Shown in pieces: positions 42,427 through 50,383 of a DNA stretch of 64,000 nt. Position 1 is the first letter of the stretch, and each line of letters opens with the position of its first letter. Under the pieces are notes generated by a model that made no database searches, was not told the DNA's origin, and saw only the letters and a list, made by a program, of their open reading frames with translations. The stretch spans positions 2,108,001-2,172,000 of the forward strand of contig NZ_CP159534.1 in assembly GCF_040529335.1 (NCBI RefSeq), read 5' to 3'. Both the position numbers and the translations under genes were made by a program. Origin of the DNA: Streptomyces sp. HUAS MG91 (GTDB lineage: Bacteria > Actinomycetota > Actinomycetes > Streptomycetales > Streptomycetaceae).

Positions 42427-43296
42427 ATGAGTACCGTGGCAGTTCACGAACAGGCGCACATCACGGCCGGTCAGGTCGAGGCGAGTCTGATCGAGCGCGC
42501 CTACGCCGATCCCGCCTCCGTGCGGCCGAAGGACGCCCGCGAACTGGGCAAGCACTTCTTCGACCGTCTCGCCCAGCTCGAAGAGGGCACGCACGAGTAC
42601 AGCTACGTGCGCAATGTGCTGATCGAGATGAACCTCTCCCTGGTGCGGTACGCGGCCTCGCGCTTCAAGCACCGCGGCCAGGAGGAGATGGAGGACATCG
42701 TCCAGGTCGGCACGATCGGTCTGATCAAGGCGATCGACCGGTTCGAGCTGTCCCGCGAGGTCGAGTTCACCTCCTTCGCCGTTCCTTACATCGTCGGTGA
42801 GATCAAGCGCTTCTTCCGCGACACGTCGTGGGCCGTGCACGTGCCGCGCCGGCTCCAGGAGGCGCGGATAGAGCTGTCCAAGGCCACCGAGGAGCTGCAC
42901 ACGCGCCTCGGCCGTACGCCCTCGACGGCGGAGCTGGCCGAGCTGATGCAGCTCGACGTGTCGGAGGTCGCCGAGGCGCAGAAGGCGTCCAACGGCTACA
43001 ACAGCGTCTCCCTCGACGCGGCGGTCAACGGCTCGGACGACGAGTCCGACACCATGCTGGCCGACTTCATCGGCGTCGACGAGGACCGGTTCGAGCTCGT
43101 CGAGAACTTCCACTCCCTCGCGCCGCTGGTCGCGGATCTGGACGAGCGGGACCGTCGTCTGATCCATCTGCGCTTCGTCGAGGAGCGCACCCAGCAGGAC
43201 ATCGCCGACGAGCTCGGCTACTCGCAGATGCACGTCTCCCGTCTGATCACCAAGGTCGTGGGCAAGCTCCGCGCCGGTCTGATGGCCGCCGAGTGA
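42427..43296 (+). CDS. RNA polymerase sigma factor of the SigB/SigF/SigG (general stress) group
   Basis: Encodes 289 residues from the ATG at 42427; the frame stays open far upstream, so an earlier GTG is not excluded. It has region 2 (LIEMNLSLVRYAASRFKHRGQEEMEDIVQVGTIGLIKAIDRFELSREVEFTSFAVPYIVGEIKRFFRD), region 3 (WAVHVPRRLQEARIELSKATEELHTRLGRTPSTAELAELMQ) and region 4 (DLDERDRRLIHLRFVEERTQQDIADELGYSQMHVSRLITKVVGKLRAGL). The DTSWAVHVPRR motif marks the stress/sporulation group. Anti-sigma genes are not adjacent; in Streptomyces such sigma factors are often controlled by HATPase anti-sigma factors. The gene ends in a tandem repeat and a strong terminator. Confidence 0.94.
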   Translation: MSTVAVHEQAHITAGQVEASLIERAYADPASVRPKDARELGKHFFDRLAQLEEGTHEYSYVRNVLIEMNLSLVRYAASRFKHRGQEEMEDIVQVGTIGLIKAIDRFELSREVEFTSFAVPYIVGEIKRFFRDTSWAVHVPRRLQEARIELSKATEELHTRLGRTPSTAELAELMQLDVSEVAEAQKASNGYNSVSLDAAVNGSDDESDTMLADFIGVDEDRFELVENFHSLAPLVADLDERDRRLIHLRFVEERTQQDIADELGYSQMHVSRLITKVVGKLRAGLMAAE

Positions 43297-43308
43297 CAGC
43301 CCGCCCCC

Positions 43309-43373
43309 GAAGTACTGACAAGAAGTACTGACAAGAAGTACTGACAAGAAGTACTGACAAGAAGTACTGACAA
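43309..43373 (+). repeat. Five perfect 13-bp tandem repeats after the sigma factor gene
   Basis: GAAGTACTGACAA occurs five times without change, from 12 bases after the sigma gene stop up to the terminator. It is AT-rich compared with its surroundings and contains the palindrome AGTACT. Perfect identity suggests recent expansion. Confidence 0.97.
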
Positions 43374-43374
43374 A

Positions 43375-43414
43375 GGCTCTGGCCGCCCGTTCGAACGGGC
43401 GGCCAGAGCCTTTT
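43375..43414. terminator. Perfect palindromic bidirectional terminator
   Basis: GGCTCTGGCCGCCCGTTC (43375-43392) is followed directly by its exact complement GAACGGGCGGCCAGAGCC, then TTTT. It serves the sigma gene and, in reverse, the convergent cation transporter gene. Confidence 0.93.
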
Positions 43415-43433
43415 CGGTGGCCGGACGGGCCGG

Positions 43434-44414
43434 TCACCCGGTGCGGGCGCCCTCCGCCGGGCTCTCCCACACACCCGTCGGCGCCTCGACCACGTCCAGG
43501 AACATCTGGTCGGCCTCCGGCCAGCGCTCGTGCACCGTCCGCTTGATGCGTTCGCTGACCAGCTCCAGCTGCTCGCTCTCCAGGCCGGGAACCAGATCGA
43601 CGCGGGCCGCGACCAGCGTCGAGTCCATGCCGAGGCGCATGATGTGCAGGGCCGCGACGGCCTCGATCTCCGGCTGGGCGTCGAGCAGTTCTTGGATGTC
43701 GTGGTGCAGCTGCGGGTCGCCCTCGCCGATCAGCTGGTCCCGGGCGCTGCTTCCGAGGCGGTAGGCGACGAACACCAGCAGGATGCCGATGATCAGCGAC
43801 GCGGTCGCCTCCCACTCGATGTGGCCCGTGGTGCGGTGCAGCACCAGACCGGCGGCCGCCAGTACGACGCCGATGACGGCGGTGGCGTCCTCGGCGAGCA
43901 CGGTGCGCAGCGCCGGGTCCGAGCCGATGCCGTCGCCGGGCTGTTTGCGCACCTGGTGCACGGCGCGGGCCAGTGAGGTGCCCTCGGCGAGGAAGGCGAC
44001 GCCCAGCACCGCGAGCCCGACGACGAACCCGCTCTTCGACTCCTCGGCGCCGCCCTGGGTGAACGCCTCGTACGCCTGGAAGAAGGAGAAGCAGCCGCCC
44101 ATGACGAAGATCCCGACGGCGGCGAGGAGCGACCAGAAGAACCGCTCCTTGCCGTACCCGAAGGGGTGCTGGCGGTCGGCCGGGCGCCTGCTGCGCCGCA
44201 GCGCGGCGAGCAGGAACACCTCGTTGAGGCTGTCGGCGACCGAGTGGGCCGCCTCGGAGAGCAGCGCGGGCGACCCGGCGAAGAGTCCGCCGACCGCCTT
44301 GGCGACGGCGATCAGCAGATTCGCGCCGAGTGCCACCAGCACCGTGAACCGCGTCTTGCGATCCTCCGATGAGGGCTCCGGCTCGGATGATGTGTCGGTC
44401 GGTGTATCGGTCAC
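43434..44414 (-). CDS. Cation diffusion facilitator family transporter
   Basis: Encodes 326 residues from a GTG at 44414 (VTDTPTDTSSEPEPSSEDRKTRF). Six membrane helices: the first includes FTVLVALGANLLIAVAKAVGGLFAGS, the second LLSEAAHSVADSLNEVFLLAAL with the HxxxD metal site; the fifth has LAEDATAVIGVVLAAAGLVL, where the usual second HxxxD is replaced by a single acidic site. A cytoplasmic C-terminal domain follows (HIMRLGMDSTLVAARVDLVPGLES). CDF proteins expel Zn2+, Fe2+, Mn2+ or Co2+ with proton exchange; the altered fifth helix makes the metal hard to predict. It converges on the sigma gene. Confidence 0.9.
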   Translation of the reverse strand: MTDTPTDTSSEPEPSSEDRKTRFTVLVALGANLLIAVAKAVGGLFAGSPALLSEAAHSVADSLNEVFLLAALRRSRRPADRQHPFGYGKERFFWSLLAAVGIFVMGGCFSFFQAYEAFTQGGAEESKSGFVVGLAVLGVAFLAEGTSLARAVHQVRKQPGDGIGSDPALRTVLAEDATAVIGVVLAAAGLVLHRTTGHIEWEATASLIIGILLVFVAYRLGSSARDQLIGEGDPQLHHDIQELLDAQPEIEAVAALHIMRLGMDSTLVAARVDLVPGLESEQLELVSERIKRTVHERWPEADQMFLDVVEAPTGVWESPAEGARTG

Positions 44415-44524
44415 GTCGGCATCTCGCAGTCGTCGGGGAGAGGGAAACGCTTGGCAGCGTCCTTCCGGATAACCGGGGCCGATGCCCGTAAACCCGGCAC
44501 TCCCACCGGCCGACACACCGGTGA

Positions 44525-45256
44525 CTACTGGGCCGCGAGCTGCTTCAGGTCGACCGTGTCGCCGGCCGCGGGCTGCTCCGGCTTCACGGGCTTGTCGTAG
44601 TCGGAGAACGTGGTCGTCTCCGGCTCGCTGCCGCCGGTGGTGGTCACCTTGAGGATGTAGGGCTTGCCCTCGGTGGCGACGTAGAGGGTCGACTTCTCGT
44701 CCCCCTTGCTCTTGTGCAGGGCCAGCGCCTTCGTCCCGTCGATGGTGCTCGTGTCGCCCTTCTTCAGACCCTTGCGCTCGGACTTGTCCTCGTCCATCGC
44801 GGCGAGCAGGCCCTGCTTGTCGCACAGACCGGTGATCTGGTTGTCCTGGGCGGGCATCTTGACCCACTTGTCGGCGACCTTGGGCACGATCTTGTCGGCA
44901 CCGGGCTGCTGCTTGAGGCTGGTGCGCCAGTACTGCTCGTCGCCCTTCAGATAGAACGTGGCCTTCACATGTCTGACCTCGGCCTTCGCGCCCGACATGG
45001 TCACCGTGCCCTGGCAGTTCTTCTCCTGGTCGACCGCGAGGTCGATGACCATCGACTCGCCGCCGCTCTGGCTGACCTTGCCCTTCATGTGCAGGGACTC
45101 GGCCGCTTTCGTGGCGGCCACCGCCTTGTCGGCGATCTTGTCCGCGCTGTCCCCCTTGAACGCGTCGTCGCCGTCGTCCCCGCCGCCGCACGCGGCCAGG
45201 CCGGTGACGGATATGCCTGCGACCATGCACGCTGCGACTGTCCGCGCGATGCGCAT
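44525..45256 (-). CDS. Lipoprotein of the LppX/LprG-like type
   Basis: Encodes 243 residues. A signal peptide with lipobox LAAC (GISVTGLAAC|GGGDDGDD) predicts membrane anchoring. The mature part alternates charged helices and strands: ADKAVAATKAAESLHMKGKVSQSGGESMVIDLAVDQEKNCQGTVTMSG, VKATFYLKGDEQYWRT, and later ALALHKSKGDEKSTLYVATEGKPYILKVTTTGG. The pattern of an early helix that binds a lipid or metabolite resembles mycobacterial LppX/LprG and many Streptomyces lipoproteins of unknown function. No partner gene is adjacent. Confidence 0.88.
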   Translation of the reverse strand: MRIARTVAACMVAGISVTGLAACGGGDDGDDAFKGDSADKIADKAVAATKAAESLHMKGKVSQSGGESMVIDLAVDQEKNCQGTVTMSGAKAEVRHVKATFYLKGDEQYWRTSLKQQPGADKIVPKVADKWVKMPAQDNQITGLCDKQGLLAAMDEDKSERKGLKKGDTSTIDGTKALALHKSKGDEKSTLYVATEGKPYILKVTTTGGSEPETTTFSDYDKPVKPEQPAAGDTVDLKQLAAQ

Positions 45257-45396
45257 CGGACCGCCTTTCCGCGGGTGCTTCCGCCCCCGCTCACCGAGTG
45301 TTCAGGTTGGAGAAACGCCCGGTTACCCCACGCGATCACGGAAACACCCGGACGGCGGCATTCCGCAAAATACTGCCCAAAACAGTGCGGTTTCCG

Positions 45397-46689
45397 TCAG
45401 CCGCGAGCGTTTCGCGCCAACTCAAGGCCCTTGGCCGCCCACCAGGCTCCCGCCACCGGACCGCCCCGGCACGTCCCGTCCGACTCCCCCGGCCGCTTCA
45501 CCCACAGGTACGCGTCCACCAGCGGGTCCCCGGTGCGCGTGGTCGGCGCCACGCCCAGCGCCCGGCCGGGCGGGTTGCACCACGCGTCGGCGCCCCGGTA
45601 GGGGCCGTTGCCGTTCCTGCTGGTGTCGATGACGAGGTGCTTGCCGCCGCCGAGGGCCGTCGCGAGGCGCCGCCCGTAGGCCGATGTCTCGGCGTTCGTA
45701 CGGTAGTTGGAGACATTCAGCGCCACCCCGTCGGCCTTGCCCACGCCCGCCGCCCGCAGCGCAGCCGCCAGCTGCCACACGTCCGGGATCCAGCTGGCGT
45801 TCCCCGCGTCCAGGTAGACCCGGGTGCGCGGGAGCGCCGAGAGCCGGTTCACCGCGTAGGCCAGCAGCGCGTTGCGCTCCTTGGTGTCGGCGCCGGCGCA
45901 GCCCGCCACCGTGGAGGCCACCGCGTCCGGCTCCACGATCACGTACGCGGAACGTGAACCGAGGCCCCAGGCAAAGGAGTTGATGTACGCGCGGTAGGCC
46001 GCCGCGTCACCGGCACCGCCCGCCGAGTGCAGGCCGCAGTCGCGGTGCGGGATGTGGTACGCGACCAGGACCGGGGTGCGGTGGGCGCGGGTCGCGGTCA
46101 GGGTGACGGAGCGGACGGCCGGGCCGGGGTTCGCGCCGTTGAGCCAGGCCGCCTGGGGGCGGGTGGCGATGCGGTCGATGAGGCGGGCGTCGGCCTGCCT
46201 GCCCTGCTTGCGGTAGGCCGCCGCCTGGCGGGCCGCCGCCGTGTTCGGGTCCACCCAGAACGTGGCGGCCGGGCCCACCGAGGATGCGGCCGAACCGTCC
46301 GAGCGGGCCGGACCCGCCGAGAAGGCCGAACCCTCCGAGCGGGCCGGACCCGCCGAGAAAGCCGAACCCTCCGAGGAGGCAGGCCCCGCCGAGAAGGCAG
46401 AACCCGCCAAGGAGGCCGAACCCACCGGGGAGACCGGTCCCGCCGAGAAAGCCGAACCGTCCAAGGGGGCCGGGCCCGCCGGGGAGACCGGTCCCGCCGA
46501 GAAAGCCGAACCGTCCAAGGGAACCGGGCCCGCCGAAAAGACCGAACCCCCCGAGAAGGCCGGCCCCGTCGAAGGAACGGCCCCCGTCGAAGCACCCGGA
46601 CCCCCCGAAGGGCCCGCCACCGTCGCCGGAGTCAGAGTGAGGAACGCGGTCAGCAGAGCGCCCAGGACAGGGCGCGGAGACATGAGCAT
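45397..46689 (-). CDS. Secreted glycoside hydrolase family 6 protein with repetitive linker
   Basis: Encodes 430 residues from ATG at 46689 (a second ATG is two codons on; ribosome site weak). A signal peptide (VLGALLTAFLTLTPATVAGPSG) is followed by about 110 residues of low-complexity linker with repeats of GSAFSAGPAxSE. The GH6 domain starts near residue 145 (FWVDPNTAAARQAAAY) and has the family landmarks SAYVIVEPDAVAS, VYLDAGNASWIPD, VALNVSNYRTNAE, VIDTSRNGNGP, WCNPPGRALG and AYLWVKRPGESDGTC. GH6 enzymes are inverting beta-1,4-glucanases (endoglucanase or cellobiohydrolase). There is no cellulose-binding module; the linker stands at the N-terminal side instead. Confidence 0.92.
   Translation of the reverse strand: MLMSPRPVLGALLTAFLTLTPATVAGPSGGPGASTGAVPSTGPAFSGGSVFSAGPVPLDGSAFSAGPVSPAGPAPLDGSAFSAGPVSPVGSASLAGSAFSAGPASSEGSAFSAGPARSEGSAFSAGPARSDGSAASSVGPAATFWVDPNTAAARQAAAYRKQGRQADARLIDRIATRPQAAWLNGANPGPAVRSVTLTATRAHRTPVLVAYHIPHRDCGLHSAGGAGDAAAYRAYINSFAWGLGSRSAYVIVEPDAVASTVAGCAGADTKERNALLAYAVNRLSALPRTRVYLDAGNASWIPDVWQLAAALRAAGVGKADGVALNVSNYRTNAETSAYGRRLATALGGGKHLVIDTSRNGNGPYRGADAWCNPPGRALGVAPTTRTGDPLVDAYLWVKRPGESDGTCRGGPVAGAWWAAKGLELARNARG
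46290..46610 (-). repeat. Degenerate 36/54-bp repeats in the GH6 linker
   Basis: Six to seven units that share GGCTTTCTCGGCGGGACCGG-like text (minus strand) encode GSAFSAGP blocks separated by variable 4-10 residue spacers (ARSE, ASSE, VSPAGPAPLD and VSPVGSASLA). Unit length is 36 or 54 bp, always a multiple of 18. Confidence 0.75.
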
Positions 46690-46783
46690 GGCCGGATGAT
46701 CGTCGGGGGCCCGGCCCAACAGGCCCCGCGACGGGCCGGGTTGCCCCCGATTGCACTCGTTCGGCCGCGCCCCGCGCCCCGGG

Positions 46784-48241
46784 TCAGGCGGCGGCCCGCT
46801 CCGACCGGCAGATCACGGCGTACAGGCCCGCCGACACCGCGGTCCCGATGAACCACGAGTACGCCGCGACCTCGTCGAAGTACGGCACCAGGGCCAGGAC
46901 GACGGCGAGCGCCGCCGACGGGACGAAGGCCGCGAGCGCCTTCGGGTTCACGCCCCGGCGGTAGTAGTAGCGCGAGCCCGGCGTCGCGTCGAAGAGCGCG
47001 GCGGTGTCGATCCTGCCGCGCTTCACCCAGAAGTAGTCGAGCATGATGACGCCGAACAGCGGGCCCAGGAAGGCGCCGAGGCCGCCCAGGAAGTAGTTCA
47101 CGACGTTGGGGTTCGAGTACAGGTTCCACGGGGTCACCACGAGCGCCGCCACCGTCGAGATCGCTCCGCCGACCTTGAACGTGATCTTCTGCGGCCAGAC
47201 GTTCGCCAAGTCGTAGGCCGGGGAGACGAAGTTGGCGACGATGTTCACGCCCATCGTGGCGATGGCGAAGGTCAGCGCGCCGAAGATCAGGACCCAGGTG
47301 TTGCCGATCCGGGCGACGAGCATCGCCGGATCGGTGATCGCCTCGCCGAAGACCTCGACGCTGCCCGCCGTCACCACCACCGAAAGGACCACGAACGCCG
47401 TGGAGTTGATGGGCAGACCCCAGAAGTTGCCGCGCCGGACGGTCTTGTAGTCGGGCGCGAAGCGCGAGAAGTCGCAGAAGTTGAGCATCAGCGTGCCGTA
47501 GGTCGCGAGGATCAGGCCGATCGCGCCGAACCACTGCCGGAACTGCTCGCCCGCCGAGACCGGGTGCGGGGTGGTGGTGAGCGATATCGTCCAGCCCGCC
47601 TTCGCCCAGATCCAGACCGCCAGGGCGAGCATCACGACCCAGATCGCGGGGCCGCAGAAGTCCTGGAACTTGCGGACCGACTCCATGCCCTGCGTGATGA
47701 TCAGGAACTGCACCAGCCACAACGCGAGGAAGGACGCCCAGCCCAGCGCGTGCAGGCCGAGGAAGGAGTGGCGCGTCCACGACTCCATGCCGGGGAACGC
47801 GGCGAGCACCATCACGTTCACCGCCACCGACGCCAGATACGTCTGGATGCCGTACCACATGATGGCGATCACGGCCCGGACCAGCGCGGGGATGTTGGCG
47901 CCCCAGACGCCGAAGCCGATCCGGCTGACGACCGGGAACGGCACGCCGTGGCGCTGGCCGATGCGGCCCATCGCGTTGCAGCCCGCATAGATGATCACGA
48001 AGCCGATGAGCAGCGCCGTGAAGATCTGCCAGGCGTTGAGGCCGAGCACCAACAGGCCTGCCGCGAACGTGTAGTTGCCGAGGTTGTGGACGTCGGACAT
48101 CCACAGGGCGAAGAGGTCGTAGACCTTCCAGGTGCGTTCCTTGTCGCCCGCGGGCGCCAGGTCCTCGTTGACCAGACGGGGGTCGGGGACGAAGTCACCG
48201 CCGCTCCACGACGACGCCTTCACCGGTTCGGCCACGGACAT
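46784..48241 (-). CDS. NCS1-family nucleobase:cation symporter (allantoin/uracil/hydantoin type)
   Basis: Encodes 485 residues from the ATG at 48241, preceded by AGGAGG. About 12 helices. NCS1 landmarks include NEDLAPAGDKERTWKVYDLFALWMSDVHNLGNYTFAAGL near the start, FPVVSRIGFGVWGANIPALVRAVIAIMWYGIQTYL (substrate site with Trp and Gln), DFSRFAPDYKTVRRGNFWGLPI, and PWNLYSNPNVVNYFLGGLGAFLGPLFGVIMLDYFWVKR. The Mhp1/PucI branch imports hydantoins or allantoin. The divergent GntR-type regulator and the palindrome between them suggest local control by a purine or pyrimidine breakdown signal. Confidence 0.93.
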   Translation of the reverse strand: MSVAEPVKASSWSGGDFVPDPRLVNEDLAPAGDKERTWKVYDLFALWMSDVHNLGNYTFAAGLLVLGLNAWQIFTALLIGFVIIYAGCNAMGRIGQRHGVPFPVVSRIGFGVWGANIPALVRAVIAIMWYGIQTYLASVAVNVMVLAAFPGMESWTRHSFLGLHALGWASFLALWLVQFLIITQGMESVRKFQDFCGPAIWVVMLALAVWIWAKAGWTISLTTTPHPVSAGEQFRQWFGAIGLILATYGTLMLNFCDFSRFAPDYKTVRRGNFWGLPINSTAFVVLSVVVTAGSVEVFGEAITDPAMLVARIGNTWVLIFGALTFAIATMGVNIVANFVSPAYDLANVWPQKITFKVGGAISTVAALVVTPWNLYSNPNVVNYFLGGLGAFLGPLFGVIMLDYFWVKRGRIDTAALFDATPGSRYYYRRGVNPKALAAFVPSAALAVVLALVPYFDEVAAYSWFIGTAVSAGLYAVICRSERAAA

Positions 48242-48268
48242 GAGAGCCTCCTGGGTCCTGGGACACCA

Positions 48269-48284
48269 CTTTGGTATACCAAAG
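48269..48284. promoter_or_regulatory. 16-bp palindromic operator of the GntR regulator
   Basis: CTTTGGTATACCAAAG is a perfect palindrome in the divergent region between the NCS1 gene and the GntR gene, 27 bases before the NCS1 start. FadR-subfamily regulators bind TGGTNNNACCA-like sites, and this sequence fits. It is AT-rich against its background. Confidence 0.75.
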
Positions 48285-48378
48285 CGCCGCCATGGTCCCG
48301 CTCGCGGCAACTCCCGGCAATATCCGCGCAGTTACGTCTCGGTAAATCACCGCGGCGCGGATCGGCGAGGATGGGGGC

Positions 48379-49047
48379 ATGAGGACGCCTGAACCCCTGG
48401 GGGCGGTGCGCGAGCGCGTGCTCGGCGCGTTGCGCGACGACATCGTCGCCGGCCGGCTGCGGCCCGGTGACCGGCTGGTCGAGCGGGAGCTGGCCGAGCG
48501 GTTCGGGGTGTCACGGGTGCCGGTGCGCGAGGCCGTACGGGCGCTGGTCGCCGAGGGGTTCGTCACCTTCGACACGCCCCGGCGCGCGGTCGTGCGCACG
48601 CTCACCCGCGCCGATGTCGCCGAACTCTTCGAGCTGCGGGAGGCATTGGAGGTCTACGCGGCCGGGCTCGCCGCCGAGCGGGCGACCGGGGACGACCTGG
48701 CGCGGCTCGCCCTGCTGCTCGACCGCGCCGCCGGGGCGACCCGCGCGGACGACGCCGAGACGCTGACCGAGGTCAACTCCCTCTTCCACGACGACCTGCT
48801 CGCCCTGGCCGGCAACGGCCTCCTCGTCACCGTCATGCAGCCGGTCGCCGGGCGCCTGCGCTGGCTGACCCGGCGCAACGAGGAGTGGCCGCAGCAGCTC
48901 GCCGAGCACCGTGAGCTGTACGCGGCCGTGGCCGCCGGGGACGCGGAGCGGGCGCGGGCGGTGGCGCTGGCCCACGTACGGACCAACTACCGCTCCACGG
49001 TGCGCCACCTCTTCGGAGACGCGGACGGGGCGCCGGGCCCGGCGTGA
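48379..49047 (+). CDS. GntR-family (FadR/FCD) transcriptional regulator
   Basis: Encodes 222 residues. Residues 8-75 form the winged helix (AVRERVLGALRDDIVAGRLRPGDRLVERELAERFGVSRVPVREAVRALVAEGFV), followed by the all-helical FCD ligand domain (ELFELREALEVYAAGLAAERA, NSLFHDDLLALAGN, AEHRELYAAVAAGDAERARAVALAHV). In this domain Asp/His side chains bind a metal and a carboxylate ligand. It probably represses the divergent NCS1 transporter through the palindrome between them and responds to a nucleobase breakdown acid. Its stop is 1 bp from the end of the convergent narK-type gene. Confidence 0.93.
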   Translation: MRTPEPLGAVRERVLGALRDDIVAGRLRPGDRLVERELAERFGVSRVPVREAVRALVAEGFVTFDTPRRAVVRTLTRADVAELFELREALEVYAAGLAAERATGDDLARLALLLDRAAGATRADDAETLTEVNSLFHDDLLALAGNGLLVTVMQPVAGRLRWLTRRNEEWPQQLAEHRELYAAVAAGDAERARAVALAHVRTNYRSTVRHLFGDADGAPGPA

Positions 49048-49048
49048 C

Positions 49049-50248
49049 TCACTCCGGCCTGATGGTCCGCATCCGCCCGTACGCGTACACGCATCCGGCG
49101 AGCGCCAGGTCGGACAGGAGCATGAAGCCGATGGAGTACGAGTCCTTGGCGCTGTAGATGGCGCCCATGACGAGCGGCGGGACGAAGCCGCCGAGGCCGC
49201 CCATCGCGCCGACGATGCCGGTGACCGAGCCGACCTGCGGCTGCGGGGTGACCTGCGAGACGAGGGCGAAGACGGAGCCGCTCGCGGTGCCGAGGCCCGC
49301 CGCCATCAGCAGGAAGCAGATCGTACCCATCGGGTTCAGCTGCGGGTCGAACGCCTGGAGGATCGCGAAGAGGGCGACGACGGCAAGGGCGCAGGAGGTG
49401 ACGACGGCCGGGTGGACGCGGTCCGAGAGCCAGCCGCCGATCGGCCGGAAGATGACGGTGACCAGGGCGAAGCCGGCGGCCTTGGTGCCCGCGTCGGTGG
49501 GGCTGAGCTCGTACCAGGTCTTCAGGTACGTCGGCAGGTACACGCCGAAGGCGACGATGCCGCCGAAGCCGATCGCGTAGAGGGCGGAGAGTTCCCAGGT
49601 GACGCGGAGCCGGCCCGCGGAGCCGAGCCGCTTGCCCAGGGACGTCGTGGGGATCGTCCGGTCGGGGTGGTCGGTGATGAGGGCGGCCGCCAGGACCGCG
49701 TACGCGGCCAGCGCGATGGCGACGACGATGAACGGCAGGTTCTCGCCGTGCTTGGCGATGCGCGGCGTGAAGTAGCCGGACAGGGCGACGCCGCCCATGC
49801 CCATGCCGAAGATGCCGAGCGCGAGGCCGCGGTGGGCGGGCGGGAACCAGGAGTTCACCAGCGGGATGCCGATGGCGAAGGTGGTGCCGCCGAGGCCCAG
49901 CAGGAAGCCCACGAGGATCATCGCGAGGAAGTTGTGCCGGGCCGGGATCACGAGCAGCACGGGGATGATGGTGAGCGCCGAGATCAGCGGGAACAGCAGC
50001 TTGGCGCCGTAGCGGTCGGTGAGGGCGCCGACCGGGATGCGGCCGAGCGAGCCGACGAGCACGGGCACCGCGACGAGGAAGGACTGGGCGAACGAGCTGA
50101 GGCCCAGGTCCGAGCCGAAGACACCGGCGAGCGGCGCGATCAGGTTCCAGGCCCAGAAGGTGAGCGCGAAGCCCACCGTGGCCACGGCCAGGTTGCGGTA
50201 GGCGGCGACCGGGGGCTTGGGGTGCTGCGGAGTCTCCGTTGGCGTCAC
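49049..50248 (-). CDS. narK: NarK/NasA-type nitrate/nitrite MFS transporter
   Basis: Encodes 399 residues from a GTG. About 12 helices. Features of nitrate/nitrite porters: NLAVATVGFALTFWAWNLIAPLAG, SFLVAVPVLVGSLGRIPVGALTDRYGAKLLFPL, GLGGTTFAIGIPLVNSWFPPAHRGLALGIFGMGMGG (the nitrate signature region) and VIFRPIGGWLSDRVHP. It imports nitrate or exports nitrite; direction cannot be told. No nitrate or nitrite reductase genes are in the window. It converges on the GntR gene with almost no space. Confidence 0.9.
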   Translation of the reverse strand: MTPTETPQHPKPPVAAYRNLAVATVGFALTFWAWNLIAPLAGVFGSDLGLSSFAQSFLVAVPVLVGSLGRIPVGALTDRYGAKLLFPLISALTIIPVLLVIPARHNFLAMILVGFLLGLGGTTFAIGIPLVNSWFPPAHRGLALGIFGMGMGGVALSGYFTPRIAKHGENLPFIVVAIALAAYAVLAAALITDHPDRTIPTTSLGKRLGSAGRLRVTWELSALYAIGFGGIVAFGVYLPTYLKTWYELSPTDAGTKAAGFALVTVIFRPIGGWLSDRVHPAVVTSCALAVVALFAILQAFDPQLNPMGTICFLLMAAGLGTASGSVFALVSQVTPQPQVGSVTGIVGAMGGLGGFVPPLVMGAIYSAKDSYSIGFMLLSDLALAGCVYAYGRMRTIRPE

Positions 50249-50383
50249 CCTCTCACGCTAGGAAGGGTGACCTGTCCGCACCTGATCTGTTGCTCCGTTC
50301 GGTGGCGGGCGCACCGGCGGGCCGCGCCGCCCGCCGACCGAACGCGCCGCCTACGACGACGGCCCCGTGACGTGTTCCGAGGG

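Noticed and set aside
43309..43373. Repeat as part of a minus-strand gene (open frame reading CQYFLSVLLVST repeats)
   Set aside because: It is an accidental translation of a 13-bp non-coding repeat next to a terminator.
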